This document shows, piece by piece, positions 52,479 through 64,000 of a stretch of 64,000 bases of DNA. Under the pieces are notes generated by a model. That model did no database searches and was not told the origin of the DNA. It saw nothing but the letters and a program-made list of their open reading frames with translations. Location: positions 42,189,682 through 42,253,681 of the forward strand of contig NC_052619.1 of assembly GCF_016545825.1 (NCBI RefSeq), written 5' to 3'. Source of the stretch: Eucalyptus grandis (taxonomy: Eukaryota; Streptophyta; Magnoliopsida; Myrtales; Myrtaceae). The translations under genes were made by a program, and so were the position numbers. Numbering within the stretch: the first letter of the stretch is position 1; each line of letters opens with the position of its first letter.

Positions 52479-53960
52479 TTAGTATACTTGGATCCACTAT
52501 CCCAGATTGAACCTTTCAGTTCCCTGTATCTTGAAAGATCATAAGGCAGATCTCATCTCAGCTAACTAACAACGCCCACACTGCCTTATTTGACCTCTTA
52601 AAGCTTCGATATCAACAAAACCTGGAAATTCGCAGAAACAGCAAGATCAGATCAGAGAAGTAAATAATCAACTTCAACAAGAGTTAAATAATGAAAAAAA
52701 AGAAAAAGAAAAAATGCACAGTGGTCAGGGACTAAAGGATAAGACTAATAGTAATGCATATGCTCATGTTTAGCATCTCATCATAGACAAGAGCCAACAA
52801 AGGCAAAGACACAGGAAAGGTATGTGGCTCCATCGCCCACGAAATCAAAAATAGCCTCAGGTCGAGCTTTAATGCCCAAAAGAAGCAGCACAACGGATGG
52901 TAGTTTCCAATCCGAAAGCCGCAGATCTTTGATTTAAACAGGCCAGCCATAGGCAACCATAAGCACAATCACCATTTCGATATCCTGAAACCACAGTACC
53001 ATTCCAACCATTGCGAACTTTTCTACAAACGACCTGGCGATTTCGTTTTGGAACGGACTATAGAGCATTACAATGACTGAATGGAAGGAAGCAATTCCAC
53101 TCCAAGAGTAAGGACCAAAGAGTACCAGCAAGCAAAAGAGAACAATAGTGAGCCGTCACAACAATGACACCGACAACAACACAGGCGGCGAAGCAATCGA
53201 ATTCTGGAAACTGATCAGTAACTTAAAGAGGAACATTATGTCACAAGATCTAAACCAAAAATCCCCAGCCGCAACAAGATGCCAATCAACTCAAAAAATA
53301 AAATAAAATCAGTCGTAATCATGAGGGAGAAATGTTGCCCACACCAACTGGATAGCCCATACCGGAAAGCTGAAACATTCCTCATTTGCAAAGCATTTAA
53401 TGAGTTTCTTTGCCAATAAAGTGGAATCGAAACCAATGAGAGGATGACAAATTTAGACGGGAGCTACCCGAGATAGCCCATCAATCGGGAAAGACAAGAT
53501 CTGGAACAAGAACCCACGAATTCGACTACCCAACAGATCCCATGGCACGAATTCCACCGCAGATCTCGACGAATCTAGCGCCAAGAAGAATTCCCCAATC
53601 ACCAAGAACCCGAGCCGCGGCGGAACCCATCCGACCCAGATGGCGAGCCCGCGCGGATCTCGGGCCAAGAACCGATCTTTACGCGGAACCCACGAGCAAG
53701 AACACGAGAATGGCGAGGAGGGATGAGAAAGGGAGGAACTTACTGGGTGGTGACGGAGATCGTTCAGCGGGAGTGGGCAACGAGAATGTGTGATTGAAGA
53801 GAGAGAAGAGAAAGACCCGAGATTTGTACGGGGGGAGATCTGAGGGGGAGTGGTTCTCTATATGGGGAATAAACGCCACAGTGTGTGCTAGATTGGATCT
53901 CAGACTTTTTGCTCCTTTGGCTTTTCTATTTTTGGAGGGAGATGAGATGGAGAGAGAGAG
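52479..53960 (-). promoter_or_regulatory. PMT leader exons, leader intron and promoter region
   Basis: An acceptor-like CAG lies near 52622 and a donor GTAAGT at about 53738-53743, both on the minus strand. This implies a first untranslated exon of about 53744-53880, an intron of about 52625-53743 and leader sequence at 52479-52621. GA repeats at 53951-53966 and the GC rise toward 54000 fit a promoter. Exon ends are inferred. Antisense ORFs in the intron are spurious. Confidence 0.5.
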
Positions 53961-55140
53961 AGAGAAGGGGCTTGGGATTTATGCAGCAGCAGCAGTCACT
54001 TTCCCCCACTTGCGAGTGGTGTTCTTTTAATGACGCGCTCCGGTGAAGAGATGCACAGATCTCGTTCGTTGCTGCTGGGAGAGCAGTTCCTCCACGCCGT
54101 CGTTTCGCAGGAGGGGGGGATTGCGATGGTCCATGGACGCCTTTCTCGTCGCGCGAAATTAATGTTTTTCAGCCAAATCTTAGAGGACAGAGAGCACCGT
54201 GACGGGCCGGCCGGTTGCGTTTTGCACGGGGCGACGCCACCTGTTCATTCGGATTCGGAGTCGGTGGATCTTTTTCTCCTTGCTTTGGTTCGGCCGACTG
54301 AAAAGGCTGAGGACGCGGGTTTCACGTTGTCGGTGTGCATTTCGAAAAGTACCACTTATCGATGAACATGCGAACGGGATCACATAACGCGTGAAGAAAA
54401 AGGAGAGAGAAAGGACCTTAAAAAGGGAGCATTTTTTCCAATTCTTGAAGTTGGGTTTTTTTTTGATGATTTGGTAAAAGAAAGACGAGACGCGGAGGTG
54501 ATAATGCTTTGCGGTGGAACTAGGCGATTATCTCGATGAGATCCGTCGTGGATTTTTTTGCTGAATTCGTTTCGAGGGGGAAGATAAGGTCTCGCTTCTC
54601 ACGATGATGATCCATCCGGGTCGAGCGCCACCGACACGATCGATTGGAAAAATGAATTCGTTTTGTGGTCCCGCTTTACCACCCGATTTATTCCTGCTTT
54701 CGCTTTCCTCTTTTGTTTTTGAGGAGCAATTCGTGCCCCCATCGTCGAGAGGGGCCATGCCGTGCCCAGGGCCCAGGCCGATGACCGCCGGTTGAATCAG
54801 TGGCTGTTCACGGGTTGGTAGCGAGGGCCCGCCCGATTCTAGGGCCGTTGGGCTTCTTCTCATGGCCCCAAAGGCCCAATTGATCGGCGGCATCAGATCA
54901 GTGCGGCCCGGCACGGCCCATCAGCGGAATGGAATTTGGTGGGCCTGGCTGGCGAGGCCCTTTGTTTCTAGTCGTCGAAACTTTTTAGTAAAGGAGCATT
55001 GGTTTCATCTGAAATTTCCTGTTGAAAAACATTTTCCACATTTTTTTACGTTGGATCTTCTAGGAAAATAAGTCATTGAATAAGCTTTTAAAAAATAATT
55101 TTCACTTTTAACAATTAATAATCATTTATTAAAATGCAAC
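53961..55140. promoter_or_regulatory. GC-richer intergenic region with clustered GGCCCA/TGGGCC words
   Basis: Between 54760 and 54965 the words GGCCCA, GGGCCC and TGGGCC recur about ten times (for example AAGGCCCAATTG, GGCCCGGCACGGCCCATC). Such TGGGCC/T words are site-II-like promoter motifs in plants. The ORFs on both strands here have no domain. Whether this serves the PMT promoter or is repeat debris is open. Confidence 0.3.
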
Positions 55141-55149
55141 TAGTTATCG

Positions 55150-55860
55150 ACGCTTGAACTAAAGACCTTAACACTTGGGAACAAAAACCCAATTGTCCAT
55201 TCCTAGGTCTGGGCCCATCGAGGTAAGGATTGATTTCTTAACCGCTAGGCTTAGGTCCATGAAAGTTGGGCTCAAGGTCAAGTCTAAGACCTTGGTTCCC
55301 ATGCTTAGGTTCCCAACGATTGTGCCGAGGCACCCGCCTCCTCCTATGCCCAAGTCATTGACATTTAGGCATGGGTCCACAACGGCTAAGCCCGAGACCC
55401 TAGTTCCCATGTAGGGATCCCAAGGCTATGCCCAATAGCCAACTCCTGTACCCAAGTCCACAAAAGGTTTGGCTTGAGACCTCAATGGCTAAGCTCAAGT
55501 CCTCGACAAGGATGCTCAAGTACTTAGCGTCCATGCTCAAGCCAAGTCCCGGGTCTCTCAAGGCTACAATCGAGACCCCGGTGCTTGTGCTCGTGTCCAT
55601 GTCTAGGTACTTAGTTCCTATGCCCATGTCACTGTTGCGCGACCTTAATTCCTAGGTAGTCAAGCTTGGATCCATAAAGGCTGGACTTGAGTCACTTGAG
55701 ATTGGGGCCAAAACTCTAGTGCTCGTGCTTAGGTATTTGGCTCCTATGCCCTAGTCACCGACACCAACCCAAGTCCATCATAGACTGGTGAATCCCTAGC
55801 ACCCATGTTGAGGTTCTTAATGCTTTAACTCGAGAAACCCCAACTCTAATTATTAGGACC
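55150..55860. repeat. Degenerate tandem-repeat field
   Basis: Variations of TAGTTCCCATGC(T)TAGG, GCCCAAGTC, GGCTAAGC(C/T)C(A/G)AG and GAGACCC(T/C)(A/G)GT recur irregularly for about 700 bp. Open frames on both strands (55168-55414, 55400-55655) follow from the repeat's base composition and are not proteins. The unit length is irregular and was not fixed. Confidence 0.65.
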
Positions 55861-55929
55861 TAAGCGGTCAGGTATCATTTATATCATGCGAAGTGGTTGA
55901 CAGGAGCTTGTAGGCCCTTGCACAATGAT

Positions 55930-56235
55930 TGACAAAGGTGAACAAAGGATCAAAAAAAGAAATCGAAAATTAAAAATATTGAAATTAAATTTTTTAAAAT
56001 TGCAAAATTTGTTCACGTCATTATCCACGTCAAAATTGAGTGGATGGACTATATTAACAAATTCTTTAAAGGTTTATGGCTTGATTGGCAAAATTAAAAA
56101 TTTTATAACTAAATTAACGCAAATGTAAACTTTTTTGGCCACCTAAAATGAGAGGAACCATTTGTGCTCGAGTGTACCTTAGTCACAACATGTCAAGGTT
56201 GTCCATATATTTTGATTTTACCTTACAATCGATAG
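55930..56235. repeat. Direct repeat, copy 1 (partner 56605-56940)
   Basis: Both copies begin AAAGGT(G/C)AACAAAGGATC. They share TTGGCCAC-TAAAAT-AGAGGAACC and ATTTGTGCTCGAGT, and end TTTACCTTACAATCGATAG. The DNA between them (56240-56600) starts AGGCTCCGTTTGTTTCGCGG, a common MITE-like opening. Two old insertions or a local duplication are both possible. Confidence 0.75.
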
Positions 56236-56604
56236 ATATTAAGGCTCCGTTTGTTTCGCGGAAAATGTGGCGTTTTTGGAAAATATTTTCTAATAAGTCA
56301 TTTTCAGGAAAATGTAATTATTTTCCGGTGTTCGGATGAAACCTAAAAATTAAGTGGAAAATATTTTTCACTGTTCAATAAGGAAAATCTTTTCCTTCAT
56401 ATACTCCCTTTTCATTTATTTTATTTTTAAAAATTTGATTTTTAATTTTTAAAATCTATTATTAATTTTTTCATTTTCATTTTTATTTTCCTTTTTCTTT
56501 GTTTTCCATCTCTTTTTTAATTTTTAAGATTTTTGGCGACGGCCGACGATTAGCCAAGAAAGAAGAAGATGGGAAATAGAGAAAAAGAAAAGAGAGGACT
56601 TTAA

Positions 56605-56940
56605 AAGGTCAACAAAGGATCGAAAAAGAAATCAAAAATTAAAAATATAGAAATTAAATTTTAAAAAATTACAAAAATTATTCACGTCATTCCACGTTAA
56701 TGCTTTATGGTCAAAATTAGTTAGATGAATTAATTTAACAAATTCTTTAAGTTTTTATAATTCAATTGACAAAATTAAAATGGTTTATAACTAAATTGAC
56801 ATAAATGTAATAAAATTATGACTTTTTTGGCCACTTAAAATAAGAGGAACCATTTGTGCTCGAGTATATCGTAGTCACAACATGTAGGGTGTCTATATAT
56901 TTTGATTTTACCTTACAATCGATAGTCAATAAATGAAAAT
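56605..56940. repeat. Direct repeat, copy 2 (partner 55930-56235)
   Basis: See copy 1. This copy is slightly longer because of small AT insertions. Confidence 0.75.
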
Positions 56941-57721
56941 CTTTTTTATTTCCTTGGGGAGGGTGGGGATGGGATCATACTAAATTTCAACTTATTTACT
57001 GAAAAAATAAAAAATAAAAAGTTATATAATAGGCCTGCGGCGTGATGGACCTGGACCTCGGAGCACCCAGCCGGGCCGGTACAGAACGCACGGCCCATCC
57101 GAACTTTTTTTTTTTTTTTTTGCGGGGGGGGCCGGTCCCAAACTCTCTGTCGATGGAAAATAAAAATAAAAATAAAAATCTTAGGCCTCACATTCATGGC
57201 AGTCCTATCCGTAAACAAAAAGCGGGACAAAGGACTCCGATTTCGACTGAATAGTACTAAAGAAAGCCGACGATTGCTCGAAAGTTTTGACTAGACAACC
57301 TTGAAAAATCAGTTTCTCTACCTTTAAAAATGACATGAACCAATAGTACGTACGTACCACAAGTCTTTCTGGCAACACCTTGTCACCTGTCAGCACCAAA
57401 TCTAATTTGCCGGATTGCGAAATTGACTTTTTAACTGCATTAGCGACATTAATGATTTTACAAAAAGAAGGAATCGAATGGCATCGAAGGAATCACAAGC
57501 TTGAGAATTGGAATGAGGGAGAAGTTGAGTGCCAAATATTTCTCAAATTAGATAGGGATAGAATGAGCTTTTAATATCGATATCAGATGTTGTCAAAAGT
57601 CAAGCTCAAAACATGTCCCCCATGACACCTCATTCGCTTAGATTTGATATCAAATACCCAAGCCATCCTCTTCATAAACACACTACGAACTCGAAACGTG
57701 ATAGTTTAAATAATTGAGATT

Positions 57722-58328
57722 AGGAAAATTATCCACAAAGTTCTAAATCTATTATACATTTGTCAATTTAGTTTTAAATTTTTTAACTTTATCAATTGAA
57801 ACTATTTGAATAATTTTGATAAAAAATCACAAACATATTTACTGGCCATCATACGTGATGTAGTTGATATTGACACTAACAATTTAGTGATGGTCGACAA
57901 CTGGCCAATGTCAACCTTGTTGATAATGGCAAAGCTTGCCCTTGCTAGCCATTAGCGAGGGCAAGCCTTGGTGAGGCTTATCCTTGTTCTGGTGAGGCTT
58001 ACCCTCGTTAGAGGTGAGGGTCAAGCCTTGCTAGTGGCTAGCGAAGGTGAGCTTCATTAGAAGCTGGTGAGGCTGACCTCACTGGCCCTCGCCTCTGGCT
58101 AGTTATCGAGGTCTGCAGACCGATTAGAGGAGGAATGAAGAAAAAACAAATAAAAAAAAGGGAAAAAGGAAAAATTCAAAAAAATTAAAAATCGTTTATG
58201 TCAATACAACTAACGTCCACATCAATAACTTTCGATTAAATTAACAAGATAAGTTCAATTAGCAAAATGCAAAAAAGCTTTAGAACTAAAAAGTGCAATA
58301 AATTTATGATTTTTTAGATAATTTTCCT
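57722..58328. mobile_element. Long-TIR non-autonomous element with GC-rich core
   Basis: The ends are AGGAAAATTATC on the left and its inverse GATAATTTTCCT on the right. The arms remain similar over roughly 100 bp (CTAAATCTATTATACATTT versus TTGCACTTTTTAGTTCTAAA read inversely). The core at 57900-58110 repeats TGAGGCT-ACCCTCG and GCTAGCG words, like the elements at 16890-17618 and 27440-28375. No transposase is present. Flanking nonamers do not match. Confidence 0.7.
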
Positions 58329-58329
58329 T

Positions 58330-61300
58330 TATGGTTTTCATTCTTAGAAATTGAATGGTCACATTCAAGTTCCTTGAATTCCTAAATAGTCAATTTGAAC
58401 CATACCACATTAATTCTACATCAGATTGATTAATCGTATGGTACTATCCTACATGCCTATCAAAATGTATATAGGAATCATTTGCATGCATGTCGTATCT
58501 AGATGACACGTCACGTGTCAAATCACCTGTTCAATGTCATGCGTGCCTCATGGCATGGTCATGTTATGTCATGTCATTTAAATCGCGACATGTAGATATT
58601 TATATCATGAATTCTAGATCTAGCCCTTTGGAATCTTTGATACTTTTCAATGGCCTAGATGACAAACCTTATGTACTTCCCTGGTTCTTATCTCTATCTT
58701 ATTCTATATTTCAACTTGTAGATTTTGATGGATTTTTGTACCAAATAAAATCTATAGGATTGTTTAGAATATACTTAGGACACGAATGATAATTATTTTG
58801 GTCAAAATTGATTTCTGAAAGAAAATAGATTTTTTATTTCTATTTTTAAATGAATTTCTAAGCAAAAATACGCGTTTGATAATAATACAAAATTTCTCCC
58901 TTTCGGCGGCAGCCGGTGACGATGGATGAACATCCAACTAATAGCAAGAACGAATAATGAAAATAGTTCTTATTTTTCATTTATATTTCAGAAATAAAAA
59001 GTAAAAAAAAAAAAAAAAAAAAAATTTACTTATGATTTCTATTTTAAACCTAATTTCGTAAAAATTTATTCCAAATATAAAAAAAATGAAATAATTTTAC
59101 TAAACGAATTCTGTTCTAGAAATAAGTCTGGAATAGAAAAATAGTTATGCAACAGAAATATAATGGTTATCATGTATGTCTTAATATATCTCCTAAAGAT
59201 TATAACATCATTTTGGAATAGAAATTTACTTTTTCTTTAATCTCAAAAGATTAGGCCACATGCATCCCTATTGGCGCATAGCTATTTTGAATATCAAATC
59301 AAAACACAACTCGAATATGACTAGTGTTAGAATATTTATAAATATTAAACCACACATTCATCTAATACTAATCATCTAATACTAATTGTGTCTTAGGATA
59401 AATGAACAGAACTATCTGAAATGCAAGTCAGAATTTTGTAGTTTTTTCCGTAAGAAATGCAAAAAGAAAGAAAGAAATCCCAAAATGGAAGCATCAATTA
59501 TTCAATAATATAGTGAGAGAAAATTCCGAAATCTAGTTCCTTGAGGAATTTGATTCGCCTGCAGAAACAGTCCAACACGACCAAGAACAAGCCAACTTGA
59601 TATTCGAACTTTCTAACCACGACTAGGATCTTTCACGTTTAACTAAATAGTATCTTCAAAGAATTGAGAAAAAAAGTTGATTATGAATGCAGAAAAGATA
59701 TGCTACGCGCGCTCAAATTAGGCCAAACCCTCAAATGAGATCACGATATTTCGAAAGCGAAAGCTGGTTAAAAAAATTATTTAGCAGATCGCAAATTTTT
59801 TGAATTTTCTGATACAGAAACTATGAAACAAGAAATTGTGGGATTGAGTTGTTTCCCAACTCCAGCAATAAGGGAAGGAAACCGGCTTCGTGGAAGGTTT
59901 TTTCATGTGTTACTACAGAACAAGCATTAGTGCTTTACAACCACCGATGTTTATAGGCAGCTAGTTTTACATGTGGGGGATGTCCACAACTTATAACTTA
60001 CCAAAAAGAAAATATAATAATGTGAAAAATATGCTTTAGAAAAAAAAGAAGAAAAAAAGGAAACATATAGGAATAATTTTCTTTCGATATATTTTCGGCA
60101 ATCATGAGAACTGGATGTATGTTCTCCCACCAAAAAGAAACCCACTAGCCTAGAAGGGATGATGAATACTCAGGATCAGATCAGTACCTAGCCTGAAAAT
60201 CATGATCTTCAAAAGATAAAGTTCAGCATGAAGGTGCGTGCAGTTGGAATTAGCAAAGGCAGGTCGACACAAAAGATGTTTGCGAGCGATATGACGTGCA
60301 TCGTGACCAAACCTTAACTAATATTCACAACTCAGCTCTTCTTTCGCAGCGAGATATCTCATCCAGACTGCTACCAAGTGCTACAGATTTGTAAAAACTA
60401 TAAGGCGAACCAGATCAAGCAGTGTATAAGTCAAACTTCAGTTCAGCAGGCTAAAAGTTTGTAAAGAGTTAGGGCTAGACATAGATTGTGATCATGCAGA
60501 TTCGGAAAGGAATTGCTATCAATCTTACAGCGCAAGAACATGTACTCAGGCGCATATGCTCATGAACAACTCATAGCTTTGCTTCTAGTTTAATCAGGAG
60601 GGATTACTGAGTGTAAATATAGCTCATAGGTTTAGAATCTCTGTTGGTGTATTCTAATTCCACAGTCTATCAAACAAGCCCTACAATTCATCTACCCAAC
60701 CAACAGCTCCCTATAGAGAAGAGTTCATATCAAAGAAAGACAGACAACTGCATCATGTTTGAGAATAATACGTGCTTCAAATTGGTGGTGCGGATGCATA
60801 ATCTCCATGAGGGCGAATATGATGAATTCCCCACTTTCTAGTAGAAAAACCGTTCTGCACTTCCGTTGCAAGCAATAGCCACAAAATCAATGTAATAATA
60901 ATTCCTTTGTATAGAAGAATTCCAATGATTCAAGTGCTTCACACAATTCTCTAGTTTTCTCTTTCCTATGTGGATGACAAGAAGGATGGGCCAAGCATCA
61001 TTGGCAATGGAAGGCCTAGGCAACCTAGAATGTATCATGTGCAGAATGATTAACAAGATTCAGAACAATTGCGTATGATCGCCCCTTTGTGTTGAGTTTG
61101 CTATAAACTCAAACACAGTCTCAAAAGGTTTGTACATTATAGATAGCTAGAGACATGGACCTTGTTCTAATAAATCCAAACTAAGCTACAATGAAAGAAC
61201 ATCGGTGAGACATATGAAAACTTAACTCTAGAGGCTTAATTGTTTCACTTGACGTAGAAGTACAAAGATCACTCCTTCACATAGGCCTTTCTAGTAAAAC

Positions 61301-62160
61301 CGTTAAGCAAGAAACCATACTAAAATCAGGTCCACAACACACTCACTCTTGGACAATATAGCAAAAAAATAGAAGAAGTTGGGACATGCAACAAAAGTAC
61401 AGCAGTGTGAACCGGTTTCGCCTAATCCATGACGACTATAAACCAGGCCAGACTCCTATGAAGTCGGTGCACGTTAACATTGTCCTCGATAGACTCTTCA
61501 CAACAAACAAAAGGGTCGTTTCATTTGTGAAATTCCATGCTCGGCAGAGACAACTAAGAGTGGTCAACGGTTTATCAGACACATGAAAAATGGTCTTCAC
61601 TTATTTAATGATGTATCCGCCATTCAGGGGACATCAAGATTGATTTGACACAATGAAAAGAAATGGGGCAGTTCTGCATCGCATCATAAATGAGGCTACA
61701 TTATACTATTCACAACGCATGGAAAAAAAAAATGAAAAATTCCTCGTTTTGAAGAGATCGAAGAAGCATATGTTTTTTGTTGAGCCTCACGTATTTTATT
61801 CCTTTCATTCGACGTCACCCGAACCAAAATTAGGCATGCAAACACTAGAATTTGCGTGCTTTCTAACTAAATCACCGATAATCATGTCACAGTGACGAGA
61901 AAAGCAAACAAATTAGACTTAGGAAGCGAAAGGAGTGAAAAGCAAAATGTCGCCACTGACTACCATATGTAATACCAAAAACCCAACAGGATATATACAC
62001 AGTGCTAGACAAATCTGACACGATATCTTTTCGCAAAGTTATACATATCCATCATATCTTATGAACAGGTTGATTTGACAATACCTAATATAAAATAGAT
62101 CGGAATTAAAATTGCCCATGAAATGGGGGAGAAAACCCAACCGAACAAGATCTGCAAATC
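58330..62160. other. Long AT-rich intergenic stretch, no gene recognised
   Basis: Short ORFs at 58490-58789, 59951-60145, 60644-60841, 60838-61056 and 61386-61895 lack domains, codon bias or splice context. An A run lies at about 59004-59024. I see no exon set, RNA gene or clear mobile element here. Confidence 0.4.
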
Positions 62161-62569
62161 CATTCCTGCTCCTCATTCATCATGCGGTTTCACCAAGTAC
62201 ACATTAGGCAGCTGACAAAGTGGAGGTTTTACGCGACACTGCAGATCGTCACTACAGATTTCACACATACACTGCATAATTTGAACCCACTTCCAAAAGT
62301 ATAATGCTGTCTCTCTTCCCGTGGCTCTCTCTTCTTTTTCAGCATCCAATAATGGAAAAACAGATAAAGAGCAAGCATTTTCTATCATCATGGTGCTTTT
62401 TATAGAACACGGTCTTCCACCATATGATGTGCTATGCAGACATGACATATATAGACTGAAGAGATATATCGTACCGTCGTATATCTAAGCATTTAGACCC
62501 ATAAGATAGAAGTAGAATGCGACGACCTTCGATTATTGATCATGACACATGCTAAGAGGTGCTTTTTCC
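62161..62569 (-). other. Probable 3' untranslated region of the LSH gene
   Basis: It lies directly downstream of the LSH stop on the same strand. A 91-codon minus-strand ORF (62173-62448) with a Cys-rich end (CMCEICSDDLQC) is present, but I recognise no family. It is more likely chance than a gene. Confidence 0.4.
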
Positions 62570-63169
62570 TTACTGATTTTCGACCCGACCTGCAGCGGCG
62601 ATCATGGGTGCTTGGGGAGGCTTCTTCCTTTTCTTCTTTTCGTAGCTGATCCCCCTGGCCTTGGCCTGAGAATCCCGGACCTCACGGAGGTACAGCCTCA
62701 CGGCCCGCGCGCCGAAAGGGTTGGCCTCGGGCTTCCCGCCGTTCTCCTCGAATGCTGCGCGGAGGCGGCCGACGAGGGCGTCAAGGCTGCCCCACGCCTG
62801 GCGGAGCGGGCATGGGCAGGGGGCAGGCGGGTTCGGGTGGCCGAAGAAGGGGCAGAGCTGGGTGTGGACCTTGGTCTTGCCGAACTGGTCGAGGTACCGG
62901 AGGAACTCGAGGACGTGGGCGCCGCTGCACCTGGAGAGCGAGAGCGGCGGCCGGTGGTTGCGGAGGTACTGCCCGAAGGTGTTCCAGTCCCGGCGCTTCT
63001 GGTTCTCATATCGGCTGGACGTCGTAGCCACCGTGCCGGCGGCGGCAGTGGTTATTGTCGAGGGGGAAGTGGAAGAAGAGGAGGAGGATGAGGCAATGGT
63101 GGTTATGGAGTTGGCGCTGGTGGGATTGAGGGCTGTGATGGAATCAAGTTCTGGAAGCGAATTCATCAT
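62570..63169 (-). CDS. LSH: ALOG-domain (LSH family) nuclear regulator, 199 aa, single coding exon
   Basis: A Ser/Thr-rich N-terminus (residues 1-51) is followed by the ALOG domain at about 53-180. It starts [20 protein letters not shown], then [20 protein letters not shown], and continues [18 protein letters not shown]. The zinc-ribbon ligands of the family are present (His102, Cys106, His111, Cys118, Cys120). The rest of the domain ([39 protein letters not shown]) is intact. A basic nuclear-localisation run KKKRKK sits at 178-183. ALOG proteins derive from a tyrosine-recombinase-like DNA-binding fold and act in light response and organ boundary or inflorescence patterning. The text is closest to the LSH3/LSH4 type, from memory. 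The DNA is notably GC-rich compared with its flanks. Confidence 0.96.
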   Translation of the reverse strand: MMNSLPELDSITALNPTSANSITTIASSSSSSSTSPSTITTAAAGTVATTSSRYENQKRRDWNTFGQYLRNHRPPLSLSRCSGAHVLEFLRYLDQFGKTKVHTQLCPFFGHPNPPAPCPCPLRQAWGSLDALVGRLRAAFEENGGKPEANPFGARAVRLYLREVRDSQAKARGISYEKKKRKKPPQAPMIAAAGRVENQ

Positions 63170-63274
63170 GCTTCTTCTTGAAGTTACTTGCGTGCGGGAT
63201 CACTCGGGGCGAGATGTTACACAAACTGAGTGCCTAATGGTCAAGACAAGGAAAGTCTATCAAGAGCACACCTG

Positions 63275-63310
<36 letters not shown>

Positions 63311-64000
63311 GCACAGGTAAACGAAATCTGAAGCTGTGTATGGAAGCTGGGTTTGCTGGGAATATAATAGGGGGTGCTAATCCACTGTTACCGAAGAAAG
63401 AGAGAACCTGAAAATCAGTTACTTGATGATCAGTTCAGGGAGATCTCAATAACTCAGAGAGAGAGAGAGAGAGGGAGATCAGATATTACAGTATCCATGG
63501 GAAAATAATGAAAGAGCAAGAATCATAGCTAGGGTTTTTGTCTCTCTTTCTGGAGTTGGATGGCTGTGAGGATCAATAGCAGCTTTGAGAAAATCACAGA
63601 GAACTTGGAAAAGCTACCTTTTAATTACATGATCTTGTTGGGTTCGGTTGGGCTTTGCTGAAACTTTCTCTTCTGGAAAATCTATTGAAATGAAAGATTG
63701 GCGGATGTTTTTTTTTTATCCTTCTCTCCTCCTTCCTGAAAAGAGGGGAAGCAGCTCCTATGTGTCTAGCCCAATCTCAGAAAGCACTCATTGAAGAGAG
63801 AGAGAGATATGGGCAAGTAGCTTAGGGAAGAGAAACGGGTTTAGGGCTTTTTGTGGAAATGGGAAGAGGATGAAAGTGAGGTTGGAGGTGATGGATGGAG
63901 ACAGCATAAAGGGAGTACTGTCCATCTGGGCTTTAAGAAAATACATATATATATGTTAAAAATTAGGAGGAATAACATGATTTTGTTTGCTCTCTCTTTA
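63170..64000 (-). promoter_or_regulatory. LSH leader, probable leader intron and promoter with GA repeats
   Basis: On the minus strand, a strong pyrimidine tract (63275-63306, GA repeats on plus) precedes TGATCAG at about 63270-63276, a convincing acceptor for a leader intron. Candidate donors (for example AAAAGGTAGC near 63617) are not settled. Further GA repeats occur at 63457-63474 and 63796-63808. Leader introns are usual in this family. Confidence 0.45.

Noticed and set aside
55168..55655. Overlapping open frames on both strands
   Set aside because: Follow from the tandem-repeat composition.
62173..62448. 91-codon Cys-rich ORF downstream of LSH
   Set aside because: Possible small peptide, but it lies in the probable 3' untranslated region and no known Cys pattern is matched.
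62549..63275. Long plus-strand ORFs (180 and 184 codons) opposite the LSH gene
   Set aside because: They are GC-rich shadows of the ALOG coding exon on the minus strand, which has full domain support.

Overview
The window is nuclear DNA from a dicot plant. The genes have many short introns, the intergenic DNA is AT-rich, and it is full of LINE, Ty1/copia, SINE and MITE-type insertions. All three intact genes belong to plant families. The repeat content would suit a woody eudicot such as a Myrtaceae species, but that is a low-confidence guess. No bacterial, organellar or viral backbone is visible.

Three protein genes look intact, all on the minus strand. (1) 1,770-8,607 encodes an NDR-class AGC protein kinase of 548 residues in 13 coding exons. 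A CT/GA-rich promoter and leader lie at about 9,600-10,200. (2) 48,595-52,478 encodes a Golgi type-II putative SAM methyltransferase of the plant PMT family, 619 residues in 7 coding exons. Its untranslated leader exon lies near 53,744-53,880. (3) 62,570-63,169 encodes an ALOG/LSH-family nuclear regulator of 199 residues in one coding exon.

The 38 kb between genes 1 and 2 holds no intact host gene that I can see. It is a mosaic of diverged duplications carrying later insertions. Pieces of both flanking genes are scattered in it. The NDR leader intron recurs near 34,800-35,425 and 43,880-44,375. Part of PMT exon 5 and intron 5 recurs at 28,819-28,935 and 32,524-32,886. Two long paralogous blocks, 26,050-28,440 and 44,390-48,170, align to each other apart from insertions private to one copy. 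Another block pair, 10,990-11,950 and 32,905-33,640, is inverted. A third family links 15,290-16,300, 34,600-34,770 and 43,215-43,800.

Private insertions include a SINE (15,510-15,695), a 5'-truncated LINE with target duplication (18,145-20,280), a LINE tail (24,275-25,062), a 3'-truncated LINE with 18-bp target duplication (44,756-47,165) and a Ty1/copia element with 5-bp target duplication (36,519-42,111). There are also several TIR elements, one with a perfect 9-bp target duplication. Because many loci exist in two copies, the uninterrupted copy serves as a natural empty site. An ACD6-like ankyrin/PGG pseudogene (29,399-30,960) lies inside a segment that appears to have been inverted through a hAT-like MITE.

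The right arm (54,000-62,000) is intergenic, with TIR elements, a direct repeat pair and a degenerate tandem-repeat field. No undescribed gene system is evident. The most interesting material is structural: the mosaic itself, the oddly terminated LINE, the defective but young copia element, and the inversion through a MITE.
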